Source of the DNA: DASZWJ01 sp963813895
GTDB taxonomy: Bacteria > Pseudomonadota > Gammaproteobacteria > JAURND01
Direction of reading: 5' to 3'
NCBI GenBank assembly: GCA_963813895.1
Contig: CAWFAS010000001.1
Location: 434,001-498,000, forward strand
Length of the DNA: 64,000 bases
Below, one piece after another: positions 39,340 to 48,352 of this stretch. Within the stretch, counting starts at the first letter, position 1; every line of letters starts with the position of its first letter. The position numbers and the translations under genes are program-made. The notes below the pieces were generated by a model. It was not told the origin of the DNA. It saw nothing but the letters and a program-made list of their open reading frames with translations, and ran no database searches.

Positions 39340-39942
39340 GTGACTTCTCGACAGTCTATAAGACGCGTTATTCAACATCAGCGCCGTCAATTATCCCTAA
39401 TGGTTCGTCAGCAGGCTTCTTTAGCAATCAGTCGTCATATCGCTACCTCCTCCTGGTTTTTGCGTAGTCGGCATATTGCTTTTTATTGGGCGGTACGTGG
39501 TGAAATTGATCCTTATCCGCTACTGCAGCGTGCCTGGTCAATGGGAAAAACTTGCTACTTGCCACTATGCCACCCCTTGGATAAACAAACTCTGGTATTT
39601 GTGCCATATTATCCAGGCGAACCCCTGGCGCCTAATGGTTATGGTATTTTTGAGCCGCCTATAAAAAACTTATATCTGGCTCGCAAGCCGTATTCGCTGG
39701 ATTTAGTTTTTACTCCGCTGGTTGCTTTTGATATTGAGAGAAACCGTTTGGGTTCTGGTAAAGGTTATTACGATAAGACTTTTAGCTATTTAAATCAGCG
39801 TGTATACCAGCATAAACCTGCTTTAATTGGTTTGGCGTATCAATTCCAGCAGTGCGAGCAAATTTTAGCCAAGGTCTGGGATGTACCTTTGGATAAGGTA
39901 GTTGTGTACGATACTGAACGACAATGGGTAACGGATAAATAG
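39340..39942 (+). CDS. fau: 5-formyltetrahydrofolate cyclo-ligase
   Basis: This enzyme converts 5-formyl-THF to methenyl-THF with ATP, returning stored folate to one-carbon metabolism. The 200-residue protein has FYWAVRGEIDPYPLL, PNGYGIFEP and the C-terminal GSGKGYYDKTF, the conserved nucleotide-binding signature. The GTG start at 39340 has GGAGG eleven bases upstream inside the 3' end of 6S RNA, consistent with co-transcription seen in relatives. Confidence 0.93.
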   Translation: MTSRQSIRRVIQHQRRQLSLMVRQQASLAISRHIATSSWFLRSRHIAFYWAVRGEIDPYPLLQRAWSMGKTCYLPLCHPLDKQTLVFVPYYPGEPLAPNGYGIFEPPIKNLYLARKPYSLDLVFTPLVAFDIERNRLGSGKGYYDKTFSYLNQRVYQHKPALIGLAYQFQQCEQILAKVWDVPLDKVVVYDTERQWVTDK

Positions 39943-39952
39943 AACTACTTTG

Positions 39953-40001
39953 AAATTACCTTGATAATTGGAAGTCGTAGTTCCAATTATCAAGGTAATT
40001 T
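39953..40001. repeat. Perfect 21-bp inverted repeat after fau
   Basis: AAATTACCTTGATAATTGGAA at 39953-39973 is exactly complementary to 39981-40001 around the 7-base loop GTCGTAG. It lies just past the fau stop and could terminate transcription, though it is AT-rich and followed only by a short T-run. No other copy is seen. Confidence 0.75.
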
Positions 40002-40122
40002 TCAGAAAATGTCACTGGCCAAGGTCTCTAGAAAGATAGATTGAAATTTTGTAACAAAAGTAGCGGGTATGGAACATCATCCTGGTTACGGTTATTTCCT
40101 GTAGGGAATGGTATAATTTTGC

Positions 40123-40503
40123 AGAGTCAGCCAGGCAGTCGCTGTGCTGTGCCTAAAGGCAATAGCATAGAGGAAAGTCCGGGCTCCATAGGGTAAGGCG
40201 CCAGGTAACGCCTGGGAGGCGTGAGTCTACGGAAAGTGCAACAGAAAAAATACCGCCTGCTGTCTTTTGGCAGTAGGTAAGGGTGAAATGGTGCGGTAAG
40301 AGCGCACCGCGCGGGTGGTAACATCCGTGGCAAGGTAAACCCCGCCTGGAGCAAGACCAAATAGGGATTCGAGTGGCTAAGGCTTAGCTTTAGCAACAGG
40401 CGTGACCCACGTCCGAATCCGGGTAGGTCGCTAGAGGTGTGTGGTGACACACATCCCAGATAGATGATTGTCCAAGACAGAACCCGGCTTATCGGCTGAC
40501 TCT
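40123..40503 (+). ncRNA. rnpB: RNase P RNA (bacterial type A)
   Basis: The catalytic RNA of RNase P matures tRNA 5' ends. Core sequences are unmistakable: GAGGAAAGTCCGGGCTCCAT, CCAGGTAACGCCTGG, GTGCAACAGA, AAGGGTGAAA, GGTGCGGTAAGAGCGCACCG and ACAGAACCCGGCTTATCGG. The 5' end AGAGTCAGC pairs with the 3' GGCTGACTCT. A T-run after 40501 marks the terminator, and TATAAT at 40112-40117 is its -10 element. Confidence 0.97.
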
Positions 40504-40617
40504 TTTTTATTTTTGGAGCAGGGGGCCATTATTAAGCCTATAGGGTCCCCTTTTCCCAGTACACCATGAAGATCCTAATGTGTGGTATGAGTGTGATTGG
40601 ATATGTGCCATCGGAGG

Positions 40618-40670
40618 CTACCCCCTTCCTAACCTTCCCCCGCAAGCGGTGGAAGGTTAGGAAGGGGGCA
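40618..40670. repeat. GC-rich inverted repeat between rnpB and topA
   Basis: CCCCCTTCCTAACCTT (40621-40636) is the exact complement of 40653-40668, with a GC-rich loop containing CGCAAGCG. It resembles in style the CTCTCCCGCAAG family but with different arms. Being between convergent genes, it might terminate both. Confidence 0.7.
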
Positions 40671-40710
40671 GCTTCTAGTGGCGCACACGTCGAAAACCCT
40701 TCTGGCAATC

Positions 40711-43005
40711 TCATTCCTGCTCCGCCTCCACCGCTTCTTTAAACCCACATTCTTTCTGCGGACAGACTTTCTCTGTGCCCCAGCGTTTGGTGACTTTAAG
40801 CGTTAGAATAGGCCAACCACATTGCGGACATTTCTCTGTTAGAGGTTCATTCCAAATGGCATATTTACAGGTGGGGTAGGTAGAACAAGAGTAAAAAATC
40901 TTGCCGTAGCGCGATTTGCGCTTTAACAAACTCCCTTTTTTACACTCGGGACACTCAACTCCTGTATCAGCCGGTTTCTCCAATGGCTCAATGTGTTTAC
41001 AGTTGGGATAGTTGCTACAGCCAATAAATTTGCCATAACGACCGACTTTAATCACTAAAGGAGATTCGCAGAGGGGGCAGGTTCGGCCTTCTACAATTTC
41101 CGGTTCTGTGGGTTGTTCTTCACCTTCCATGCTGCGGGTATAATCACAGTCGGGATAACCGGTGCAGCCTACAAAGCGGCCGCGGCGGCCCAGTCGAGTA
41201 GCCAAGGGTTTGCCACATTTGGGACAATTTTCGTCCATCAATTCCTGGGTGACATCACTGCGTTTAACAGTTTCCTGAGTTTCTGCTACTTTTTGCTTAA
41301 AGGGATCCCAAAAATGTTCCAACATGGGTGTCCAAGCTTCTTCACCGCGAGAAATGGCATCCAATTGATCTTCTAATTTTGCGGTAAAATCATAGTCTAC
41401 ATATTGGGTAAAATATTGCGTTAAAAATCGATTAACTACCCGACCAACATCGGTTGGTTTAAAGCGCTTTTGGTCTAAAGTGACATATTCTCGATGTTTG
41501 AGGGTATAAATAATGCTTGAATAGGTCGAAGGTCGTCCTATGCCGTGTTCTTCTAATGCTTTTACCAGGCTAGCTTCGGAGTAGCGGGGTGGTGGCTCGG
41601 TGAAGTGTTGCACGCTTTGAATGCTTAGCAACTGTATTTTGTCACCTTCCTGCATGGGGGGTAACAGACGCAACTCACTATCATCGGTTTTCTTGGGATC
41701 GTCCACGCCCTCTTGATAAACAGCCATAAAACCTGGGTTGGCTATGACCGAGCCGTTAGCACGAAAACGGTTGCCATTGCCACAGCTTAAATCCACCGCC
41801 ACCGTATCTATAGTCGCAGGAATCATCTGGCAGGCAACTGCTCTTTTCCAGATTAGATCATATAGTTTAAACTGTTCTGGATTGAGCGCCTCTTTAAGTT
41901 GTTCTGGAAGACGGGCAATATCAGTAGGTCGAATGGCTTCATGTGCTTCTTGCGCATTTTTAGCTTTGGTGTGATAAATGCGAGGGGCTTCAGGAACGTT
42001 ATCTTTACCATAACGTTGCTGAATAAATTCCCGAATAGCCTCTATAGCCTCTTGGGCTAAGTTGACAGAGTCTGTACGCATATAGGTAATTAAACCTACC
42101 GACCCTTCCTTACCCAGAGAAATACCTTCATAGAGCTGTTGAGCGATACGCATAGTGCGATCAGTAGTAAATCCCAATTTGCGGGCTGCTTCCTGTTGTA
42201 AAGTGGAGGTGATAAACGGGGGAGAGGGGTTACGCTTGCGTTGCTTCTTTTCAACTTTTATAACCAGCAATTCGCCCTTGGCTGCTTTAAGTAATGTTTT
42301 CTCAGTCGTTTTGGCTTGTTTTTCGGTGGTGATGGAAAATTGCTCAAGTTTTTCATTTTTATATTCGGCTAATTTTGCGGAAAAGACTTGTTGGTTGCTG
42401 CTGGCTTCGGCTTCGATTGTCCAGTATTCCTGGGTCTTGAAGCGCTCGATTTCTTCTTCACGTTCAGAGATCATGCGTAATGCAGGACTTTGAACTCGTC
42501 CTGCGGACAGACCGGGACGTACTTTGCGCCATAGAAGAGGCGAAAGACTGAAACCCACTAGAAAATCCAATGCCCGTCGGGCTTGTTGCGCATTAACCAG
42601 ATCCATCGCAATATCGCGTGGATGGGTTACCGCCAGGTTAATGGCAGACTGGGTTATTTCATGGAACACAATACGGAAAGCCGGTTTTTTAGCCAGCGTT
42701 TTCTGCTCCCGCATCAGTTGCAAAATGTGCCAGGAGATAGCCTCGCCCTCTCTATCAGGGTCAGTTGCTAGGTAAAGGGCATCTGCCTGTTTCAGGGCTT
42801 TAGCAATGGCGGCGACATGTTTGGCGTTTTTTTCAACCAGTTCATATTTCATGGCAAAACCATGTTCTGTGTCGACAGCGCCTTCCTTGGGCACTAAATC
42901 GCGGACATGGCCATAGGAGGCGAGGACTTCAAAGTCTTTTCCCAGGTATTTTTTAATGGTTTTCGCTTTTGCAGGGGATTCTACGACGACCAGGTTTTTA
43001 GCCAT
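40711..43005 (-). CDS. topA: DNA topoisomerase I
   Basis: TopA relaxes negative supercoils by single-strand passage. The 764-residue protein begins KNLVVVESPAKAKTIKKYLG (TOPRIM), with ATDPDREGEAISWH as the metal-binding part. The active-site tyrosine is in GLITYMRTDSVNLAQ near residue 310. PSTYSSIIYTLKHREYV and the VGFSLSPLLWRKVRPGLSAGRVQSPAL region are standard. The C terminus has three clear CxxC-type zinc ribbons (CPKCGKPLATRLG, CPLCESPLVIKVG, CPECKKGSLLKRK) and a weaker fourth (CPQCGWP). It follows dprA and smg, a common gammaproteobacterial arrangement. Confidence 0.97.
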   Translation of the reverse strand: MAKNLVVVESPAKAKTIKKYLGKDFEVLASYGHVRDLVPKEGAVDTEHGFAMKYELVEKNAKHVAAIAKALKQADALYLATDPDREGEAISWHILQLMREQKTLAKKPAFRIVFHEITQSAINLAVTHPRDIAMDLVNAQQARRALDFLVGFSLSPLLWRKVRPGLSAGRVQSPALRMISEREEEIERFKTQEYWTIEAEASSNQQVFSAKLAEYKNEKLEQFSITTEKQAKTTEKTLLKAAKGELLVIKVEKKQRKRNPSPPFITSTLQQEAARKLGFTTDRTMRIAQQLYEGISLGKEGSVGLITYMRTDSVNLAQEAIEAIREFIQQRYGKDNVPEAPRIYHTKAKNAQEAHEAIRPTDIARLPEQLKEALNPEQFKLYDLIWKRAVACQMIPATIDTVAVDLSCGNGNRFRANGSVIANPGFMAVYQEGVDDPKKTDDSELRLLPPMQEGDKIQLLSIQSVQHFTEPPPRYSEASLVKALEEHGIGRPSTYSSIIYTLKHREYVTLDQKRFKPTDVGRVVNRFLTQYFTQYVDYDFTAKLEDQLDAISRGEEAWTPMLEHFWDPFKQKVAETQETVKRSDVTQELMDENCPKCGKPLATRLGRRGRFVGCTGYPDCDYTRSMEGEEQPTEPEIVEGRTCPLCESPLVIKVGRYGKFIGCSNYPNCKHIEPLEKPADTGVECPECKKGSLLKRKSRYGKIFYSCSTYPTCKYAIWNEPLTEKCPQCGWPILTLKVTKRWGTEKVCPQKECGFKEAVEAEQE

Positions 43006-43163
43006 TGCATTACTCGAATGTGAAAAATTGAGATTGCACTAATTAGCATGAGATGGGATCAGTTGCAAGGTAAACCCCCTTTGGCTTAAATATAAATCTA
43101 ACCTGAGTCAGGAAATTTTCTCTCTGAGTCGCAGATATACGGTTCATGATTGATAGGCAGTCG

Positions 43164-43643
43164 TTAATGCAAACGATTCATCTCTGTAGTCAACAAAAAA
43201 CGTTCCATGCAGGCTGCAGCTTTTTTATCAGGCTGATCACAGAGAATGCCTAATACCACCCATTTAACTCTGGAGATACTAATAGATTCCGGTTCCATCT
43301 GCAGTAGCTCATCGAGTACAAGTTCGCGTGTGGTTGCTGACAACACGCCTGATTGTTCTAAGGTTAATAGAAAACCTCGGCATTTGCGACTTAAGTGTAG
43401 GCATTCTATGGGTGAAAAAATGCGTGTGCCTGTAGGGTTTACTTGTAGGGGGTATTCCTCAATCCGTTTTTCTGGTTCGGGTTGAATCAAATCCGTCATC
43501 CAGGTTAATACTCGCTGTATTTTATCTGGCGGAATGCCCAATTCTTTCAGTTCAGAAACCAAAAATTGTTCTTCTTTAGGGAAAGGAGATCCAGTTTCAA
43601 TTTTGTCAAAAAAATACATTAGTACTTGTAGAACATCGTTCAT
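43164..43643 (-). CDS. smg: Smg family protein (DUF494)
   Basis: This 159-residue protein is the small conserved Smg protein of unknown function encoded between dprA and topA in gammaproteobacteria. Typical parts are NDVLQVLMYFFDKI at the N terminus, ELKELGIPPDKIQRVLTWM, and RIFSPIECLHLSRKCRGFLLTLEQ in the middle. It is 46 bp after the dprA stop and probably in the same transcript. Depletion studies in Legionella relatives are not known to me. Confidence 0.93.
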   Translation of the reverse strand: MNDVLQVLMYFFDKIETGSPFPKEEQFLVSELKELGIPPDKIQRVLTWMTDLIQPEPEKRIEEYPLQVNPTGTRIFSPIECLHLSRKCRGFLLTLEQSGVLSATTRELVLDELLQMEPESISISRVKWVVLGILCDQPDKKAAACMERFLLTTEMNRLH

Positions 43644-43689
43644 AATTGATTTAAACCCTCAAAATTTAGTTTCCAGTTTTTCAAACCAG

Positions 43690-44853
43690 TCAGCTGGCCT
43701 GTTTTGGGATATTTTTTATATACCCGCCAGGGACAGCCGTTATAAAATCTTGCAGCTCTAAGACCAAGAGCCCGGAAAAAACCACTTGGGTCATCAATCC
43801 ACTCCTTGCTACCATTTGATCGACAGTGGTAGCTTCGTACCCCACACACTCTAACAGCTGCTGGCAATTGGCATCAAGGAAATTTTTCTTGTTCGTCTCT
43901 TCAGTCTCCTGCAGGGGATCCTGTTTGGCAGCGGCAATAGCGCCTAATTCTTCTAAGATATCCGTCACGTTCTCGACTAACTTGGCTCCCTGGCGTATCA
44001 GCAAATGACAACCCTGTGCTAAGGGATTGTAAATGGAACCTGGAATTGCAAATACCTCTCGCCCCTGTTCAGATGCCAGTCGTGCCGTGATTAATGAACC
44101 GCTACGCAAGGTGGCTTCCACCACCAGCACCCCCAGGCTCATACCGCTGACCAGTCGGTTACGACGCGGGAAATGGGCTGCCTTTATTCCAGTGCCTATT
44201 GGAAATTCTGAAACCAGTGCACCCTGTGCAGTAATCTGTTCCGCCAGTTGCCGGTGTGTGGGTGGATAAACCAGGTCAAGTCCACAGCCTTGCACTGCAA
44301 TGGTCGGCTGCCCATTCTTTAATGCGCCTTTGTGGCTTGCCGCATCTATGCCTAAAGCCAGGCCGCTGGTGATGGTCAAACCAGACTGAGATAAATGGGC
44401 AGCAAATTGCCGTGCTGACTCTAATCCTGTGGGTGTTGGGTTTCTGCTCCCGACCATGGCAAACTGCCGAGTGTGCAATAATTTGGGATCACCAGCGACA
44501 AATAAAATCGGTGGCGCATCGGGTATTTGCCTCAGCAAATAGGGGTAGCGGTCATCCGTCCAGGTGACGATATGGTGCTGGGGAGATTCAGCCCACTTAA
44601 GATCAATCTGCACACCAGTCCAATCCGGTTTTGTTACACCCTGAATGATCCCTTCTGGCAAACCCAAAGAGGACAAGCGCGCCACTGAGGTATTAAATAA
44701 TGGGGATAGTTGCGGAAAAAGCTGCAATAACTTGAAAAACCGTAGAGGGCCTATGCCAGGAGTTCGCCACAAAGCCAGCCAGTAATGCAGATCTTCGGCG
44801 AGTTGTTTTGCGGTCTGTGGTTGAAGGGTAGTCTGTGAAGTGTGGGTTAGCAA
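43690..44853 (-). CDS. dprA: DNA-processing protein DprA
   Basis: DprA binds incoming single-stranded DNA and loads RecA during natural transformation. The 387-residue protein shows the Rossmann-like core: FAMVGSRNPTPTGLESARQFA, SGLALGIDAASHKGAL, QGCGLDLVYPPTHRQLAEQI, FPRRNRLVSGMSLGVLVVEA and VFAIPGSIYNPLAQGCHLLIRQGAKLV. A C-terminal winged-helix-like domain (TTVDQMVARSGLMTQVV) follows. It implies capacity for DNA uptake or at least recombination of imported DNA. Confidence 0.96.
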   Translation of the reverse strand: MLTHTSQTTLQPQTAKQLAEDLHYWLALWRTPGIGPLRFFKLLQLFPQLSPLFNTSVARLSSLGLPEGIIQGVTKPDWTGVQIDLKWAESPQHHIVTWTDDRYPYLLRQIPDAPPILFVAGDPKLLHTRQFAMVGSRNPTPTGLESARQFAAHLSQSGLTITSGLALGIDAASHKGALKNGQPTIAVQGCGLDLVYPPTHRQLAEQITAQGALVSEFPIGTGIKAAHFPRRNRLVSGMSLGVLVVEATLRSGSLITARLASEQGREVFAIPGSIYNPLAQGCHLLIRQGAKLVENVTDILEELGAIAAAKQDPLQETEETNKKNFLDANCQQLLECVGYEATTVDQMVARSGLMTQVVFSGLLVLELQDFITAVPGGYIKNIPKQAS

Positions 44854-44950
44854 AGGCAGTTCTTTTGACAGAGGGTTTTAAGGATGACCAAATGAACCAT
44901 TGTTGCAGGACGTCGCACTAGGGGCAATACCGTAACCTCTTCTTCAGCTT

Positions 44951-45118
44951 CATTCAGCACTCCAGATTGAGGGTCGGCTTTCTCCCTTCTCCCGCTTGCG
45001 GGAGAAGGGTCGGGGATGAGGGTGTATCGATCTGCATTTGTGCCCGAGGAAACACCCTCACCCCCCGCCCCTCTCCCGCAAGCGGGAGAGGGGCGAAAGC
45101 TAGCCTATACTGAATAGT
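44951..45118. repeat. CTCTCCCGCAAG repeat, long unit
   Basis: The same flanks as at 25221-25299 (TCAGCACTCCAGATTGA on the left; TAGCCTATACTGAATAG on the right) enclose two palindromes here: CTTCTCCCGCTTGCGGGAGAAG near 44984-45007 and CCCCTCTCCCGCAAGCGGGA near 45067-45094. They are separated by ~60 bp containing GGGTGT and ACACCC. This appears to be a tandem or compound version of the unit. It fills most of the 345-bp gap between dprA and glyS; I see nothing else there. Confidence 0.7.
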
Positions 45119-45198
45119 TACTAAAATATTTTGTGTCGATCCTCAGCCTGGGAGAGGGGATTACACTGCATAATCTGGCATTATTCAACAATCTAAAA

Positions 45199-47271
45199 TT
45201 ACTGCGCCAATACCGAAATATCCGCCACCTGCAAAAACAACCGCTGCAGCTGATAAAGCAAAGCCAGGCGGTTGTTACGCAATTTTTCATCCGCCACCAT
45301 GACCATGACTTCATCAAAAAAGCGGTCTATAGGGGCGCGTAGCGCAGCGAGGTTAGTTAATACTTCTGTATATTGGGCTTTATGGAATAGAGGTTCTACT
45401 TCCTTATTTTTTTGCTCCATCGCTGCTAACAACTGGTGTTCGGCTGCATCGGTCAGTAGGGTAGGGTTAACAGGATGATTTCGCCACTCTCCGTCAGGGT
45501 CTTTTAAAATATTGCTGACACGTTTGTGAGCTGCGGCCAACGCTTTAGCTTCCGGTAAAGATTGAAAATGTTGAACGGCCTGGACTCGATAATGAAAATC
45601 CAGTGCCTGCGTGGGCATACGGGCCAATACTGAAGAGAATACTTCGGGCTCCACACCACGGTCCAAATACCAGGCGCGTAGCCTTTCCATCATGAAATCG
45701 AAAGTTTGTTCGACTGCGGAGGGATTAACCAGTTTAGGGCCATAACCCGCAGCGGCTTGATTCAGCATTTCAAGCAAATCTAAGGGCAGTTTTTTTTCGA
45801 TTAGTATACGCAGCACCCCCAACGCGGCGCGACGTAAACCAAAGGGGTCTTTTTCTCCGCTGGGCGGTTGGTTAACACCAAACAAGCCAATAAGGGTGTC
45901 AATTTTGTCAGCAATAGATACCAGGCAGCCCATGTCAGATTCAGGTAGTGTATCTCCCGAAAAACGGGGTTGGTAATGCTCGCGCACTGCTAGGGCGACT
46001 GCTTCAGATTCGCCATCTTTCGTAGCATAGTAATAGCCCATTACACCTTGTAGTTCAGGAAATTCGCTCACCATAGCTGTGACGAGATCGGCTTTTGCCA
46101 GCAGACCGGCACGTTGTGTTTGTTTAGTATCAGTGCCCAGCTGTTGTCCCAGATATCCGGCCAGCATTGAAATGCGCTGGGATTTGTCAAACAATGTGCC
46201 TAGCTTGTGTTGGAAAAGGACTTTTTTTAATTCCTCCAATCGCGATTCCAAGCGATGTTTTAAATCAGTATGATAAAAAAACTGCGCATCTGACAATCGC
46301 GCACGAATCACACGCTGATTACCGGCAATCACCCGTGCCGGATCTTTGCTGGCAATATTGCTGATTATCACGAAATAGGGCAGAAGTTTATGCTGGTCGT
46401 CCACCACTGGAAAATATTTCTGATGACTTTGCATGGCGGTAATAATCGCTTCAGGAGGTACTTCAAGAAATTGCGCTTCGAATTCGCCCAACAAGGCGAC
46501 TGGCCATTCTACCAGGCTGTTCACTTCATCCAGTAACTCCTCATCTATCACGGCAATGCCTTTATGCCTAACCGTCTGTTGGATTAATTCCCGTATGCGC
46601 AGCTTGCGTTCATTGTAATCAGTCAGCACCTGTCCAGATTCTTTTAATAATGCTGCGTATTCGTGCGGGTTGGAAATAGTAATGGCATCAGGATGGTGAA
46701 AGCGATGACCATAGGTGAGGTTAGAGGTGGTCTGTCCTAAAATGTCAGCAGCTATTATCTCTTTATCAAACAACAGCACCATCCAATGCACTGGCCTAAT
46801 AAAGGAGAAGCTGTGATCACTCCAGCGCATAGGTTTGGCTACAGGCAGTTGTTGTAGTGCCTGAGTTAGAATGGCGGGTAATAATTTGGCTGTTGGCTCG
46901 CCAGATTGTTGTTGGCGGAAAAATAACCACGCGCCCTTGTCAGTTTCTTGGGTCATAAGCTGATCTACGGTGGTATTACAGGCATTAGCAAAACCCAAAC
47001 AGGCCAAGGTGGGGTGACCTTCGCTATCAAATGCAGCTTTGACTGCCGGACCTCTTTTTTCCACCACGTGGCTCGGTTGTTCAGTGACTAGATCTTTGAG
47101 ATAGACGGCCAGGCGGCGCGGTGTGGCAAATAGCTTGATTGCATTATAGCCTAGGCCGGCTTTTTCCAGGCCAGAGCATAAATTGGCGCCCAAAGCTTCA
47201 GAAAGCCTTTTTAATTGTTTGGGAGGCAGTTCTTCAGTACCGATTTCAACTAATAAATCACGCGAGTTCAT
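45199..47271 (-). CDS. glyS: Glycyl-tRNA synthetase beta subunit
   Basis: GlyS binds tRNA-Gly and partners GlyQ in the alpha2beta2 enzyme. I start at ATG 47271 (SRDLLVEIGTEELPPKQLKRL), giving 690 residues, the normal length; the longer frame extends into glyQ. Visible conserved parts are ATPRRLAVYLKDL, RFHHPDAITI, VEWPVALLGEFE, ISNIASKDP, RVIRARLSDAQFFYHTDLK and PSGEKDPFGLRRAALGVLRI. The C terminus carries the DALR-like anticodon-binding domain. It overlaps glyQ by 14 bases. Confidence 0.96.
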   Translation of the reverse strand: MNSRDLLVEIGTEELPPKQLKRLSEALGANLCSGLEKAGLGYNAIKLFATPRRLAVYLKDLVTEQPSHVVEKRGPAVKAAFDSEGHPTLACLGFANACNTTVDQLMTQETDKGAWLFFRQQQSGEPTAKLLPAILTQALQQLPVAKPMRWSDHSFSFIRPVHWMVLLFDKEIIAADILGQTTSNLTYGHRFHHPDAITISNPHEYAALLKESGQVLTDYNERKLRIRELIQQTVRHKGIAVIDEELLDEVNSLVEWPVALLGEFEAQFLEVPPEAIITAMQSHQKYFPVVDDQHKLLPYFVIISNIASKDPARVIAGNQRVIRARLSDAQFFYHTDLKHRLESRLEELKKVLFQHKLGTLFDKSQRISMLAGYLGQQLGTDTKQTQRAGLLAKADLVTAMVSEFPELQGVMGYYYATKDGESEAVALAVREHYQPRFSGDTLPESDMGCLVSIADKIDTLIGLFGVNQPPSGEKDPFGLRRAALGVLRILIEKKLPLDLLEMLNQAAAGYGPKLVNPSAVEQTFDFMMERLRAWYLDRGVEPEVFSSVLARMPTQALDFHYRVQAVQHFQSLPEAKALAAAHKRVSNILKDPDGEWRNHPVNPTLLTDAAEHQLLAAMEQKNKEVEPLFHKAQYTEVLTNLAALRAPIDRFFDEVMVMVADEKLRNNRLALLYQLQRLFLQVADISVLAQ

Positions 47272-48193
47272 GCTTCTTGCTCCGTAGCAGGGGGAATCCC
47301 AATTGTTCACGCGACTGGTAATAAGCGGCCGCGACTGCGAATGCCAATTTACGTACCCGCAGAATATAGGCTTGCCGTTCAGTGACAGAAATGGCGTGAC
47401 GAGCATCCAATAAGTTAAAACTGTGGGATGCCTTCAGCACCATATCATAGGCAGGTAAAGGCAGGTTGGTGGCGATCAATCGGTGACATTCCTGCTCATA
47501 AAAATTAAAGTGTTCAAATAAGACCGGCACATTAGCTTGTTCAAAATTGTAGGCTGACATCTCCACTTCATTTTGATGGAAAACATCACCATAAGTGACT
47601 ATACCTTGTGGGCTTCGTGCCCATACTAAATCATACATGCTGTCCACGCCCTGTATATACATAGCCAGACGCTCTAATCCATAGGTCATTTCTCCCGTCA
47701 CGGGTTTGCATTCCAAGCCGCCCACTTGTTGAAAATAAGTAAACTGAGTGACCTCCATGCCGTTTTGCCACACCTCCCAGCCTAAACCCCAGGCGCCCAA
47801 AGTGGGCGATTCCCAATTGTCTTCCACAAAGCGGATGTCATCTGTTAGTGGGTCTATGCCCAATGCGCGTAAGGAATCTAAATACAATTCTTGTATGTTG
47901 TCGGGTGAGGGTTTTAATATGACTTGAAATTGATAGTAATGCTGACCACGGTTGGGATTATCGCCATAGCGACCATCAGTAGGCCGACGGCTAGGTTGCA
48001 CGTAGGCAGTACGCCAGGGTTCTGGACCTATGGCACGCATAAAGGTAGCAGGATGAAAGGTGCCGGCGCCTACTTCAGTGTCCATAGGTTGCAATAGTAC
48101 ACAGCCCTCGGCAGACCAATATTGTTGCAAGGCCATGATCAAACCTTGAAAGGTTTTAATGTCCGAACTTTTTTGTGATGTGAGGAGGGTCAT
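47258..48193 (-). CDS. glyQ: Glycyl-tRNA synthetase alpha subunit
   Basis: GlyQ carries the class II aminoacylation active site. The 311-residue protein begins FQGLIMALQQYWSAEGCVLLQPMDTEVGAGTFHPATF. YVQPSRRPTDGRYGDNPNRGQHYYQFQVILKP, WEVWQNGMEVTQFTYFQQ and YGLERLAMYIQ follow, all diagnostic. It heads the glyQ-glyS operon. The spacer upstream contains a long palindrome at 48270-48352. Confidence 0.97.
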   Translation of the reverse strand: MTLLTSQKSSDIKTFQGLIMALQQYWSAEGCVLLQPMDTEVGAGTFHPATFMRAIGPEPWRTAYVQPSRRPTDGRYGDNPNRGQHYYQFQVILKPSPDNIQELYLDSLRALGIDPLTDDIRFVEDNWESPTLGAWGLGWEVWQNGMEVTQFTYFQQVGGLECKPVTGEMTYGLERLAMYIQGVDSMYDLVWARSPQGIVTYGDVFHQNEVEMSAYNFEQANVPVLFEHFNFYEQECHRLIATNLPLPAYDMVLKASHSFNLLDARHAISVTERQAYILRVRKLAFAVAAAYYQSREQLGFPLLRSKKHELA

Positions 48194-48269
48194 AGTGCGC
48201 TCGAGGTTATTAAATGCGAGCAGGAAGTATAGCTGAGATTATGAGGTGTTTTCTATAAGGTAGGGTCTC

Positions 48270-48352
48270 AAGTGGGGTCAAGTCTGGTTTTGTGCTCTCG
48301 ACTTTTTTACTATTCCGAAATCGAGAGCACAAAACCAGACTTGACCCCACTT
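48270..48352. repeat. Perfect 32-bp inverted repeat
   Basis: Arms 48270-48301 and 48321-48352 are exact complements (containing GGGGTCAAGTCTGGTTTTGT) around a 19-base loop. The right arm reaches the first base of the ATP-grasp gene's stop codon. It can form a strong hairpin and would terminate that gene, but the arm sequence looks like an interspersed repeat. Confidence 0.85.

Noticed and set aside
47631..47816. Small frames antisense to or inside glyQ, glyS, topA and dxs
   Set aside because: They are in alternate frames of well-supported genes and show no independent coding evidence.
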